Of a stretch of DNA of 64,000 nucleotides, positions 23,111 through 35,709 are shown piece after piece (position 1 is the stretch's first letter; the number at the start of each line of letters is the position of its first letter). Below the pieces are notes generated by a model. The model did not search any database, was not told where the DNA came from, and saw only the letters and a list, made by a program, of their open reading frames with translations. The DNA is from Pithys albifrons albifrons (taxonomy: Eukaryota; Chordata; Aves; Passeriformes; Thamnophilidae). The stretch is from contig NC_092470.1 in assembly GCF_047495875.1 (NCBI RefSeq), positions 21,691,185-21,755,184 on the forward strand, in the 5' to 3' direction. Both the position numbers and the translations under genes were made by a program.

Positions 23111-26100
23111 TCTTCATAATTCCTCCAAACCACAACACATGTTTAGACAAGCCAGGCTCTTGTGTAACCTTGGTCACCCCACCAGCATTTATGTAAGCCA
23201 GGAGTCTCAGCAGCAGTGACCTGTTTCACTCTAAATTATGCATCACTCCAGTAAAAGAACAGCAGTAGGTACCACCAGGGCACTGGCATTACTGGGAGCA
23301 GACTGGAGCTGCCCCAGCACATCAGCCATGCCCAGCATGAGCATCCTCTGCAGCACAAGCAGTGCAGAGCTCACCTGGCTGCCGTGATCACCTCCAGGTG
23401 TTCCTGAAGCACTGCTGGAACTGGCGCTACAGAGAGAGAGCCCCCAACAATCCCCAGCTCTTGGCCTGGGTGGTCCCTCTGCAGCCCCCCAGTGATAACC
23501 CAAGATCCACAGACCCAACTACACACACTAAGCAGCATTTGCCCCTTTCATGCCTGAAAACGACCTAGAAACACCCACAGCAACACTGCCTCCACCTTGT
23601 TTAGTGCCATCATGTACCTGTGAACACACTGTTAATGAAAGCTAATGAAGGCTAATGAAGGCTAATGAGCCTCCAGCTCCCACTCTGTGGCTTCCCAGCT
23701 TGTACCTGCTCTACCCAACGACCCCCCATCCCAGGGTTTTCCACTGGTACCATCAGCCTTGTGTGGGTGTCAGCAGGTCCTGTCTCAGTCCCAGGAGGAG
23801 AAACCTGGGCAGTGGCTGGAGAGTGGAGCACCTGGAAGGACAAGACACCGGAGAGAGGTTGAAGGGTGCATGCTGCATCCCTCCTCCTGCATCCCTCCCA
23901 ATGCATCCTTCCTGCATCCCCCCTCCTACATCCCTTCCACTGAACCCACAAGGGACAACTTCTGTGCCAGAGGAAAGGGACCCAGAGGAGCGTGGGCCCC
24001 CGACTGCTGGATCTGGGGAGAGGGGGAACAAACTGTCTCCTCTTCATCAGCAGCTTCTGGGGAGCAGCAGCACAGGAGGATGGGAGCATGTACCGGGGAG
24101 AGCTTTCCCCTGCCTGTGGCAGCACCTCAGGAATTGTTATTTAGTTCAGGAATTAATCCTGAAAATCCAAACATCACAGAATCCTTTAAAATCTCACTTT
24201 CTGTGTGCTTTCAGTGTTCAGAACAATGACACAATAACGGCAGCCCTGGTATCCAAGAGCTCCCCAGAGCCTGGCACCACACAAACAAGCCAGATTTCTG
24301 CTATTCCAAAGCCAATTTTATCATTACAGTAGAGGTTTGGGTTTTTTCTGAGCTGATCTGTTCATAATGGTGTGAAACCAGAGAAAGAAGGAACTCCTGC
24401 GCTGAGGAACAGCAGGAAAAATACAGTGTAAAGGCCTGAGCTTTTGCCTGGCAGCAGAATGAGGGAGTTTCAAATGTCAAACCTGCTGAGCTTTGCTGCA
24501 GCTGAAGGAGCCCTTCCAAGCCGTCGGAGGTGTCGCTGCGTTGGATTCGGTCTCTCTGTTCCAACTGACTTCAGAAAATGGCAAAAATACGCCTCTAAGC
24601 CCCAGCCGTTGGCAGCATCGTCTGCACAAATAAATATGCTTGTCATCAGTGGGGTTTTTTTCTCATTTTCCAAGTTAAAAATGTTCAGAATGCCAAATGT
24701 CACCCATTGGACCCATCCCTGTACGTGCACACAATTAGAAGGAACACCAGGCTGGGAACAGGTCTGGGGGAGGTGCAAATCTGACCTGGGCATCGCTGCA
24801 CCTTGGCTAATTAAAATGCAGTTTAGATTAAAAGGGAGATTAAACATCAACTGGGAAAGAGGGTCTGGGACAAGGACAGCCAGAAGGGTGGTCGCAGTGC
24901 CAGCAGCACGGGGTGACAGAACCCTAAAATGCCCTGAAAGTGCCTGTGATGGGTGGAGCTGACCCCAGCTCTGTGGGAGGAGGATGTTTCCAGGAGCATC
25001 CATCTCCCAGGCTGCCAGTCTTCCCGGGAGGTGCTGTGGGTGCAGACACAGGGACTGCCCAGCATCCCTGAGCAGCACAGGGGGGCGAGTTCCTCTGTGC
25101 TCCCAAACACACAGGGAGAGACCCCAGTCTCTGTGAAGGGCTCGAAAGAGCTGCTGGAGGGCAAGAGCTGCCTATGGGGAGCCAAATCCCACCTGCCCCT
25201 CAGCAGGGAGGGAGGGTGGCCAAGGCAGGATGCAAGGGTTGAGGAGGGTGAGACCCCCTCCTGAAGCCCACAGGGGTGGTGGAAGAAGGGGCAGCCCACC
25301 ACACCATGGACAGGACATGGTCAGATCTGCTGGTGAATCTGCTCCAGGCTCAGCCCACCCAGGAGCAGGGACCTGGAAGGCTGAGTGGGGCCTCTCTGCC
25401 CCACAGGGAGCTGTGCTCTGAGGCTCCCAGAGCAGCAGGGACATGCCAAGATGCAGCATCGATGGGATCCAGTCCATGGTGGGCTGGAGAGCACCAAAAG
25501 TGATGCACACCCCCAGCTACTTACTGAGGCAGTCATATATTTAGCTTGCCTCTGTCAGCACAGGCTGCCATGGATCCAGAGTCAGAGCTGGCTTTGGATC
25601 GGGTTTGGATCCCGCACCGCTGCAGGTTTAGCAGCAGCTGTCAGAGCTCATCCCGGCTCTTGGCTGCCGGGGGAAGCTCGTTAGCAAGTTGTCAGAGTAG
25701 GGAGCGCTGGTGAATCTAAATACCAGATCAGATGTCGGAGCTGTTTGTTTTGGGGATGGGTTTGGAAGTTCAGGAGTCTTGTCTGTAATGAGCAGCTCGT
25801 GACCGTGAGGTTCAGGCAATTACAGCTCATGATTTGACAACTGCTCCTACTCCAGTCCTTTCGTGGGATTCCTTCAGCAAGCGCAAGGTCACTGTGGAGT
25901 GGTGGATCACCCCTGGCTCAGTTAGAAAACAACTGGAAAACTGAGCTGGGGGCAAAGGCTTTTCCCCCTGGCACAGGGCACGGGCTGGGAATGGCAGTGC
26001 CAGCCAAGTCCCCAGCCCAATGCCTGTGGGTGGATCAAGGGGCTCAGTCTCCCAAATGCAGTGAACAAAGCTCTACCACACACCTCATCATATGGGTATT

Positions 26101-27699
26101 GCTCCAGGTTTCTCATGTGCAGAAATCCCAGGATGAGCTGTGGCAGCCAGAGCTCCCAGCACAAAACCAGAGTGGGACAAAGGCTGTCAGAGCCTCAGGA
26201 ACTTCCCAGAAGGAGAGAGGACACAGGACAGGATGGAGGGATGTGATGGCAGAGAGGCTGGGGTGACAGGGGCAGCCCCTCATCTGGCGAGCAGGGCTGG
26301 GACAGGGGAGTGCAGAGGGGATGCAGAGAAATGCCTCTTTTGTGGGAGGCAGAATCCAAAGTGCCCAGCACAGACACTGGAACAGGACAAGGCTGTGTGA
26401 CTATGACTGTGGGGGCCAATGACTGTGTGAACATGGGACTAGTGACTGCAGGACCATAAGGACTGGTGCTCACCAGGCAAACACAGCACCCAAGAGTGTT
26501 CCAGCTACTCTCCTGGGATTTGCTCTGCCCTGCTGTGGATGCACGTCGGGTGAGACCCAGTGGAAGGGCAGGGGCTCTCCATATTCATTCTCATCCCCTG
26601 CAGTCCTGACCCCCCACCTCAGACACATCAATCCCTGGAATTAGTCCAGCCCCTTCGATGGAACCAGCCCCAACTCCTCCCTTCTTGAGAAGCAGCACGG
26701 CCGTCGTTGTGGGACTTGGATCCGAGTCAGTCTGACATGATTCAGTGCTGTAACATTTCCCAGGGCCCTGCCACGACTGGCATGTGGGCAGGGGGATGAG
26801 GGTGTGCTGGTGGAAGAGAAAGGCTGAGCCCTGTCCAGGTGGCTCTGGATGCATCGGGAGCCCGTTGCAGTCACTCACCTTGGGCTGCCAACCCTACATG
26901 GCTCAGCTTTGCCCAGGGCCAGCAGTGCTGCTGACAGGGACCCCTGCACAGCTGGCTCACGGGCTGCTCCTACACCTTGCAGTAAGGGCCTCCAGTTGGA
27001 GAAAACCCCAAACTCATCATGGCCCCAAGGCTGGTGGAAGGCAACAAGCTGCTTCCCACATCTCAAGGGCAAACAGCTTCCCACCACAGGGCTGGAACTC
27101 TCCCCTCTGCCCCTCCACATGGCCATACAGGCATCACTGTGACTCTCTGCAAGTCCTTACAACAGGAAAATGTATACCAAAAACTGCTCTCTGCCAGAGA
27201 CCTGCGGGAAGCCATATGGAGCAGCCCCACATCCTCTGCAACTTGTACCCCTGCAGAGCTGGAACGGCTGATGGGGCAAAGCACAGGCGGGGTGACACAT
27301 GCCCCCTCAAAATGCCAGATCACAGGAACTGGGTGGTGTGTGACAAAGCAGGGGCTGTTACCTATCCTGAGCATTTAGGAACAGGAAAATCAAATTCAAT
27401 TAAATTGTGATCTGGCTCAGTGTAGTGACAGTGGCCGCCACACCAGCGTGTGGAGCAGGTCCTCTCACCAGTCACTGGCTGAGGATGCTGCTCTGGGAAC
27501 AGCAGAAGAAACCTCCTCCCTCTGCTGCTGCTGCTCCTCCGCCCTTTGGGTATCCCACAGCTGGAGCCTCACTGCTCCCATGGGAGTTACATCCCAAGAG
27601 AGAGGGAGAAAAACATCCCAAACCCTCCCTGCAGGCCCCCTGGGCTGCGCTGGGTGCAGGACCCACCCATGTCTTTGCACATGACTCAGGCCCTAAATG

Positions 27700-28290
27700 G
27701 ATTCAGTTCTTTGTCTTTAAATGTTTATTTCCTGCAGCATTAATGGTTTCCAAACACATTTTAAACATGGGAAAAGTTTGATCCCCCCCTTCTCCCAGTT
27801 TTCCTTTAGCCAAGATTCAGCAGCCTCTAGATGGGAAATACCCACTGGGGTTGGGGACCCCTGAGCACCATCACTCCCATGGCTGCAGGTCCCCTCTCCA
27901 GAACACTGGGACACCCACAGGGATGGCCCTTGCTGGGTCCCACAGGGCTGGAGAGGCAGCCCCAGCAGGGTCCTGCTCCAGCCCTGATCCTGCCCACTTC
28001 CAAACGCCACTGGTGAGTATAGAACAACAGCAACAACAACCACCAGCCCCTGATCTCGCTTGCAGCCCTCAATGACAGCACTGAATTAGCCAACAAAAAA
28101 GCAAAAATTAATTTAATTAAAACTTGCTGGAAGAGAATTGTGATTAACTGATCTCATGTGTTAAAATTGCAAATCCCAGGAGCTTAAGTGACAGATAAAA
28201 TAGCGCCAATGCTTTACAAATTCATTTACTTTTTTATTTTGAAAACAAGCTGGAAACAAGCATGTGGGTTATTATTAGAAATCAATAAAT
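27700..28290. other. AT-rich islands, candidate conserved noncoding sequence
   Basis: The blocks at about 27705-27780 and 28080-28290 are AT-rich inside GC-rich surroundings, with homeodomain-type cores such as TTAATTTAATTAA (about 28109) and no repeat signature. Conservation is a guess that needs an alignment to other amniotes. Confidence 0.2.
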
Positions 28291-28867
28291 CATCGAGGGA
28301 GGTGGACACAGAGGTGACACAGGCTGAGGTGCCAGCTGTGTCTGTGCCTGGCTGTGTCCTCGCTGGATCCTCCAATGGAAGACTCCTGTCTGTGTGCCAG
28401 GGAGAAGCCAGTGGCTGCCTGGCTGAGCCAAAGGGACTGGGGGCACCAGGCTCCACTCAGGGATGCTCCAGGGGACATGAGACACCCCAAGTGACAACAC
28501 AGCTCGGAGCCAGTGGGGGCACCACGACCACACACAAGGAGCAGCCGAGGTGCTGTCAGGAGCAGTCCTGTGAAGTTGCAATGTTTGCCCACACCGTGCT
28601 GGGTTTCTATTTTTTGTAATTCCCCTCATTTGACACATTTTGATGATGTTTCCATCCTAGTTGCCATGGTGACTCACATCCACCTTCCTTCTGCTCTGTG
28701 AGTTCTTCTCTCCGGAGTGCTGGCACGGGGCACACAAAGGGCCCATCGTGTTCCCAGCAGTCTTCCCCAGCAGCCTGGTGTGGCTGGAATGGCTTTTCTC
28801 CTCCAGCTGCTCCCAGCCTTGCCACCCCTAGGCTCCAGCACTGATGCTTGAGAAGTTGTATGAAATG

Positions 28868-29015
28868 CCAGACTAGTTGGGATTGGAAGGAACCTTAAAG
28901 CCCATCCAGTTCCACCCCTTGCCATGTGCAGGGACACTAGACCAGGTTGCTCCAAGCCCTGTCCAACCCGGCTTTAAACACCTCCAGGGATGGGGCAGCC
29001 ACAGTTTCTCTGCTG
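28868..29015 (-). mobile_element. CR1 LINE 3'-end fragment, antisense
   Basis: TTGGAAGGAACCTTAAAGCC, TTGCTCCAAGCCCTGTCCAA and CCAGGGATGGGGCAGCCACA are the antisense CR1 landmarks in order. The copy is short and truncated. Confidence 0.8.
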
Positions 29016-30084
29016 TAGATGAAAGCTCCCACCACGCATCTGCACAAGGACTCTGACGAAGCCCTTAGCAGCTCTGCTGGGACACTGCCCAGGCTCCTGG
29101 GCCAGGATTGTCCCTGATCTGACAGGATCACATGCTGAGGAGCCCAGTGACACTGATGAGCATTCCCTGGCAGCCCAGCCCTGCAGGAAGAGCTGCTTGC
29201 CCACTGTCTCACTTCCAGGCCCCTGCCAGTCCGTGCCCCCAGCAGCCACTGCAGATGCTCCCGAGGCTGGAGATGAGAAGCCCTGACCCAAATCAGCCCT
29301 GTGGGTCCATCCATTGGCACCAGACCCACCCTACAGTGTGAAGCAGAACTCATCCAGGACCCTTTGGTCCCTGCAAACTGACCGGGGCAGCAACAGCCTC
29401 AGGGGATGGAGACCCCCCTGTTTGTGAGCTCTCAGCTCAGCCCTGTCACAGATCCACCTGCCTGTGGGGATAAATGGGGTGTGCCTGGGCTCAGGCCAGG
29501 GAACATCTCTGGCCCTTACCCCAGACATGGGAGAGCAGGTGGGCACCACACCTGGGGCTGGCACCCAGCACCCTGACACGTTTAGGGTGCCCCGGGGAGG
29601 ATGGTCCCACCCGCACCCTGAGCTCTGGCTGATGGCAATTCCAGCTGGCTGAGTGCACTCTGGTGCAGATTACACTGATGTTCCCAGGAAGATGGGCTGT
29701 CACATCTCATCCCATTCCGCATTCTTGCTGTACTCTCAGCACACCCTGTGCTGCCACAGCAGCACACAGAGTGCCAGCACTGCCCAGCTGCATGGGCTGT
29801 GGGAAAGGGTTAATACATCCCAGGGACAGGGGCACTCCAAAGCCATTGCCACAGTCAGGGTCCCACCAAAGTCACCATGGGGCTTAAGGCCACTGCAGTA
29901 ACCAGGGTGGCAGCACACAGGTTTGGCATCCTGTCCCAGGTCTGGGAGCTGCCCCAGTCCCAGACTCACAGGAGCAGCAAAAAGAGACAAAATGTTCCCC
30001 CAAAGCAGAAGGTGAACGTGTGGCTGGTCCTCCAGGACAGGAGTGGCTCAGGGCACAGGCACATCCAGCACAGCCACTGCTCTC

Positions 30085-30410
30085 CAAACCTTCATGGCCT
30101 GAAAAGCCAAAAGAGCTGGAGAAGGACTTTGGACAAGGACCTGGAGGGACAGGACAGTGGGGAACGGCTTCCCACTGGCAGAGGCCAGGGTTAGATGAAG
30201 AAGAAATTCTTCCCTGTGAGGCTGGTGAGGCCCTGGCACAGGTTGCCCAAAGAAGCTGTGGCAGTCCCATCCCTTGAAGTGCCCAAGGTCAGATTGGACA
30301 AGGCTTGGAGCAATGTGGTCTAGTGGAAGGTGTCCCTGCCCGTGCCAGGGGGTGGAATGAGATGGGCTTTAAGGTCCCTTCCAACCCAAACCTGTCTGAG
30401 ATTCAGTGAT
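30085..30410 (+). mobile_element. CR1 LINE 3' fragment
   Basis: Sense CR1 text from GGACTTTGGACAAGGACCTG through GGTTGCCCAAAGAAGCTGTG to TTTAAGGTCCCTTCCAACCC and a terminal GATTCAGTGA. No coding capacity. Confidence 0.85.
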
Positions 30411-31509
30411 TTATTTACCTGGAGAGTCATTTCCAGGGACAATGACAGGGATCTGTCCCTTCTTTCCTCTTTTGCCCAAACCAGAGCGCTGCTGATTCAC
30501 AAAATACTCCCTTGCACCACCCAGAGCAGCTGACTCTGAAATGGATCTTGAATCAGTATCTTCTCTGTGCATCCATTTGCATTTCCCTGGCACACATGAA
30601 TTCTTGCAGCAACCCAAATATCCCACCGGTCCCAGCCCTTGTGTCCCTGCATGTTACTCCAAGGAAATTTGTCCATCCTCCCCAGTCACCCCCTTTCTCA
30701 AACACAGAGCTGGCAGTGCAGGTGGAGCAGGGAGACCAATGGATGCACCTTCTCTCTCTGCTCCCAGGGGGATTCCAAAATCCATCCTTCCCCGGGCCGA
30801 CTCTGCTCATGAATAACCACCACTAACAGCCGCTTTACCTCAGCCCCGGGGAGGCATTTTGGCAATTTCTTGCTAGAAATGTTTTGCTTCCCTGATCCCC
30901 GGTGGAGATATTTCCACAAGCAGAAACTGCTGGGCTGCAGAACATGAATGTCACCAAGTGATCTGGTTAAAAATTCCCTCTCCCTCACCTTTCCACAGAG
31001 TGTGGCAGTGGGAGCACCAGGCTCCTGGCCCCAGCTGTGCTGCAGCCTGCAAAATGGCTCTGGCTGTGGGCACCCGTGCTGGGAGCAGCCCTCGGCCTCA
31101 GCCCCAGCCATCAAAGGAGCAGCAGTGACAGGGAAGAGATGAAGAGACAAGGGGCACCATTTCTGTGCTGTTACCAGTGGGAAATAACCCCGGCATGAGA
31201 TGCTGTTCCTGCACAGCAGAATCAGGAAGGCACTGGGAAATATGGCTCACCTACCCAGCCCACAGGCTGGGCAGCTCCACAGGGTAGTGGTAACCCCCAC
31301 CCCACCAGCCTGATTGAGCCCCCAGCCCTCTGCCCATCACCACCATGATGCGCTGGGTACCCTGGTGCAGGCCAAAACCTGGTGGGAGCATTTTGTTCCC
31401 ATCCCCTTGGCCAGGCCAGGCAGCCTGGCACACAGAGCACAAGTGGCACACACAGCACACACCACAGCCACCCCAGCACGGAGTGGTGGGGCTGGTTCCT
31501 GTGCCCCAG

Positions 31510-31800
31510 CTGCATTCAGGTACCAGGATGTGCTTGTTCCTGCCATGCACTTGGGTACCAGGCAGCGCTCAGACCAGGCTGTGCTTCGTTACTGGGATGC
31601 CCTCAGGAACCAGTACATGCTTGGTACTGTGATGCACTCGGGTACCAATTTGTGCTTAGATACTGGCACACACTCAGGTATCAGGATGCATTTCTGTACT
31701 AGGATGTTCTTGGACACCAGGATGGGCTCAGGTGCCAGGATGTGCTCAGGTACCAGGATGTGCTCAGGTACCAGGATGTGCTCAGGTACCCCCATGCTTG
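31510..31800 (+). repeat. 18-bp degenerate tandem repeat
   Basis: Iterations of GGTACCAGGATGTGCTCA, perfect over the last copies (31730-31790) and increasingly diverged to the left. This is a small minisatellite in intergenic DNA. Confidence 0.8.
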
Positions 31801-32099
31801 GAAATCACACCATAGTGAGGGAGGGTGGTGCAGAGCCCAGCCCCTGTGAGACCCCCTTTCCCCATGGCTCAGGCTGGGCATTCAGGGCTCTGTGGGTTCT
31901 TGGATGGGCGGGGGACCAGCACCAGCAGTTCCCTCCCTCTCCCACGGCCAGCATAATTTCCACACGCTCCCTGGGTCTCCGGGAGTGCAGGAGCTTGGCT
32001 GCAGTGCCTTAAACAAGCAGCCTGGATCTGTGAATAACCAATCTGTCAGGCTTCTTCCCTGGCATTTTTTGGAAAACCCTGCAGGCAGGTGCAGGTGCC

Positions 32100-32660
32100 A
32101 CATCAATATGTCAGCACTCCCATGACGAGTTCATAATATTTTCTGCTTGCATTCCACTGTCCCTGTGTATTAGCAAACAGGCGTCTCCCAGCACTGCTTG
32201 CTGGAGCCAGGGGTTGCAGATTTAATAACAAAATCATCGTGGTAAATCATTAGTCGGTGATTCAGCATGGAAATGCCTCATTAGCACTTCAGCATGTGCA
32301 GTGTGCGACTTATGAAAACCTCTGAATTATGACTAATTAGGTGCAGGCCAAAAAAATATCCTGGATCAGAACAATAGTAGGATAAAACAAAATAAAATAG
32401 GCGAACAGCATGTGTAAGGCCACCAGAACTGGTGCACACCAGAAGGGGAATCCACTCACACAAGGTCAGAAAGGAACAGTGCATAGAAAGAGCGTGTTGC
32501 TCAGGAAGATTCCTGAATCCTGAAGTGCTGGAATACAGAGTAACATCAAACTCTGATTAACAGAAGTTTTAAAATCTGTAGCATGCTAATTAATTGCTAT
32601 ATTAATCACAAGAAATTTGAGCACTGCCACATTCCAATCAATTTTGCTTTGCAATGGTTG
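32100..32660. other. AT-rich island, candidate conserved noncoding sequence
   Basis: About 560 bases of low GC in a GC-rich intergenic region, non-repetitive, with TAATTAATTGC (about 32588) and ATGACTAATTAGG (about 32329) cores. It could be an enhancer of RASGRF1 or ANKRD34C, but nothing in the sequence proves this. Confidence 0.25.
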
Positions 32661-33064
32661 ATCCCAAGAATCTGGTAACAGGGCTCTCTGTGCCCACTTG
32701 GCTCCTTTTGGCACTGAGAAACAGGGGTCCAACCATGCCCGCTGCCCAGGACATCACCCACTCACAGCCCCACAGTGCCCAGTAGGGTTCCCAGACTGGT
32801 TTCAGTCTGTCATTGGGGAGCAAGGCGGACCGAGCTGTCGGCAAGTGAACCTCTAGTGCTAAGAAAGGCTCTAAAAATAAGCTTTTAATACACTCTTGCA
32901 TCCTGTCAAGGTTTTAAATAGCTGTTTGGAGTTCAAATTTTAAAAACTGTTGAGCTCAAATCATTTATGACAACTTGGAAGCCAAAAATAAATGGGAATG
33001 AGGAAAGAGGAGGAGCCCATCCCCTGCCGAAGCCACCAAGGAGCAGTGCCTGTGGGCTGAGCCT

Positions 33065-33310
33065 GCAGGCAGCTGGAGCCCCCAGTGCCCTGGGGGACAG
33101 GGCTGGAGGGGGCTGGCCCTGCAGTCACCCCAACCTGGATGGTGCAGGCAGCTGGAGCCCCCAGTGCCCTGGGGGACAGGGCTGGAGGGGGCTGGCCCTG
33201 CAGTCACCCCAACCTGGATGGTGCAGGCAGCTGGAGCCCCCAGTGCCCTGGGGGACAGGGCTGGAGGGGGCTGGCACTACAGTCACTCCAGCCTGGATGG
33301 TGTCACTGGC
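33065..33310 (+). repeat. 79-bp tandem repeat, three copies
   Basis: Three head-to-tail units starting GCAGGCAGCTGGAGCCCCCA near 33065, 33144 and 33223. The first two read as identical and the third differs at several positions in its second half, so the expansion is recent. Confidence 0.9.
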
Positions 33311-33654
33311 CCAGCCCCACACCCATTCACTGGGACTGGCTGTGCCTACCCTGCAGGGTAAGGGGATAAGGGGGCTTGATCTGGGAACCAGAATCAAAGT
33401 GACACATGAGCCAAGGAGCATCTCTGACCTGAGCAGTTACAGACTAATTGCACTGAATTCTCATGATTTGGGTCCACCACCAAGATGTTATTTTGCTCTA
33501 TAGAATATTAGACCTCCTTTAAACCAGTTTGTAATAAGAAAAGTGCAGGGCCCACTCACTCAGCTCCGCTCAAGAGAGACCTGCAGTGCAACTGCACATT
33601 CGCTCTGCCTGTGGGAGACATGGTGAGCTCTCAGAAGAGACAAAACCAGCTGAT

Positions 33655-34140
33655 TACATCCCAGAATTCCAGAATGGTTTGCATTGGAAGGGACCTTAAA
33701 GCCCATCTCATTCCACCCCCTGCCACAGGCAGGGACACCTTCCACTATCCAGGTTGCTCCAAGCCCTGTCCAGCCTGGCCTTGGACACTTCCAGAGATGG
33801 TGCAGCCACAGCTTCTCTGGGCACCCTGTGCCAGGGCCTGCCCACCCTCACAGGGAAGAATTTCTTCCCAACATCCCATCTAATCCTGGCCTCTGGTAGT
33901 GAGAAGCCATTTTCCATTGTCCTGTCCCTCCAAGCCCTTGTCCCAAGTCTCTCTCCAGCTCTCCTGGAGCCCCTTTAGGCACTGGAGGGGGTTCTAAGCT
34001 CTCCCCAAAGCCTTCTTTTCTCCAGGCTGAACACTTCCAGCTCTCCCAGCCTGGCTCCAGCACAGAGGGGCTCCAGCCCTTGGAGCATCTCCATGACCTC
34101 GCTGGACTTGCTCCAGAAGGTTGTGCCTCTCTTTCTGAAT
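33655..34140 (-). mobile_element. CR1 LINE 3' fragment, antisense (longest antisense copy)
   Basis: Runs from CCAGAATGGTTTGCATTGGA through the TTGGACACTTCCAGAGATGG, CCTCACAGGGAAGAATTTC and TCCAGGCTGAACA landmarks to GGAGCATCTCCATGACC. About 480 bases of antisense CR1 3' region. Confidence 0.85.
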
Positions 34141-34589
34141 GCCCACCTGAGGTCATGGGTGACCCTTATGTGACCCAGAGCTGCCCCCACATCACTCTGG
34201 TCAGGTTACCATCCCCACTGTGGGGCAGCCCCACAGCTTTTGCCCTCCCACTGCCAAGCAGTGCCCAGCCAGCGCCTGCCATGTGCATCAGGCTGTGAGC
34301 AATTGCTGCTTCCAGACCTTCCAGAAATACTCTGCTCTCCTGCTCACTGACCTTTGATCTTGGATTCAATTTTCATTCTTCTGGAAAGCCCAGAAATGCA
34401 GAGGATGCCCTGACTCTCACATCAGGGAGTAGGGTGGGATGGTGCTGGTGCTGCCTGTGGGTCTCAGTGTGCTGCCAGAGGCTCCCACAGCCCCGCGGGC
34501 AGGAGGGGGTTTGCCAGCCACGTGGGTCAGCCCTGGGCAGGTGGTGTTTGCACCCTGAAAAGATCCCCCCCAAGGGAGACCCCAGCTGT

Positions 34590-35465
34590 GCTGTACTGGA
34601 GCTGTGCAGTGCTGGAACTCTGTCGTAACAGACCTGTGCGGTGCCAGGGCCGTGCGATGCCAGGGCTGTGCAGTGCCAGGGGCTGTGCAGTACCAGGGCT
34701 CCACCATGACAGACCTGTGCGGTGTCAGGGCTGTGCAGTACCAGAGCTGTGCAGTACCAGGGCTGTGCAGTACCAGGGGCTGTGCAGTACCAGGGCTGTG
34801 CAGTACCAGGGCTCCACCATGACAGACCTGTGCGGTGTCAGGGCTGTGCAGTACCAGAGCTGTGTGGTGCCAGGGCTGTGCGGTGCCAGAACTATGCAGT
34901 GCCAGGGCTGTGCAGTACCAGAACTGTGCGGTGCCAGGGCTGTGCGGTGCCAGAGCTGTGCGGTGCCAGGGCTGTGCAGTACCAGGGGCTGTGCAGTACC
35001 AGGGCTGTGCGGTGCCAGGGCTGTGCGGTGCCAGGGCTCCACCATGACAGACCTGTGCGGTGTCAGGGCTGTGCGGTGCCAGGGCTGTGCAGTGCCAGGG
35101 CTGTGCGGTGCCAGAGTTGTGCGGTACTGGAGCTGTGCAGTACCAGAACTATGCAGTGCCAGGGCTGTGCATTACCAGGGCTGTGCGGTACCAGGGCTGT
35201 GCGGTGCCAGGGCTGTGCGGTGCCAGGGCTGTGCAGTACCAGGGCTGTGCGGTGCCAGGGCTGTGCAGTACCAGGGCTGTGCAGTACCAGAGCTATGCAG
35301 TGCCAGGGCTGTGCGGTGCCAGGGCTGTGCATTACCAGGGCTGTGCGGTGCCAGGGCTGTGCAGTGCCAGGGCTGTGCGGTACCAGGGCTGTGCAGTACC
35401 AGAGCTATGCAGTGCCAGGGCTGTGCGGTGCCAGGGCTGTGCAGTACCAGGGCTGTACGGCGCCG
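34590..35465 (+). repeat. 16-bp minisatellite with higher-order structure
   Basis: About 870 bases of CCAGGGCTGTGCGGTG and its variants (GCAGTA, GCAGTG). A non-16-mer insert CCACCATGACAGACCTG recurs at 34701, 34814 and 35039, spaced 113 and 225 bases, showing duplication of roughly 113-base modules. Three open frames across it (Gly-Cys-Ala-Val-Pro-Gly strings) are consequences of a 16-base unit without stops, not proteins. Confidence 0.95.
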
Positions 35466-35574
35466 GCTGCACACAGTCCATATTGCAGGTGACATCCAGC
35501 GGCTGCGGGGAGCAGTGCAGCCCCGCTGCCACCGCGGGCATCCGCAGAGCAGCCACCGACCCCCCCAGCACCTC

Positions 35575-35705
35575 ACCGGGGGAGAAGTTGTGGCTGCGCC
35601 ATCTCTGGAAGTGTCCAAGGCCAGGTTGGACTGCGCTCGGAGAAACGTGGTCTAGTGGAAGGTGTCCCTGCCCATGGCAGGGGGTGGAAGGAGATGGTCT
35701 GTGAT
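35575..35705 (+). mobile_element. CR1 LINE 3'-end fragment
   Basis: GAAGTGTCCAAGGCCAGGTT, GTGGTCTAGTGGAAGGTGTC and CCCATGGCAGGGGGTGGAAG are sense CR1 3' landmarks. It directly abuts the 16-bp minisatellite. Confidence 0.8.
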
Positions 35706-35709
35706 GTTT

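Larger units (their letters stand above)
22460..31490. other. Intergenic, no supportable gene
   Basis: Mostly unique GC-moderate sequence with CR1 fragments and small repeats, including GCTAATGAAG iterations near 23636-23668 and TGCATCCC iterations near 23870-23935. AT-rich blocks at 24560-24860 and 27700-28290 stand out. No exon-like frame with credible borders and recognisable protein content was found. Confidence 0.5.

Noticed and set aside
34522..35704. Open frames of 377, 256 and 214 codons, cysteine-rich
   Set aside because: They are produced by the stop-free 16-bp repeat. The apparent cysteine pattern is a repeat translation, not a secreted peptide family.
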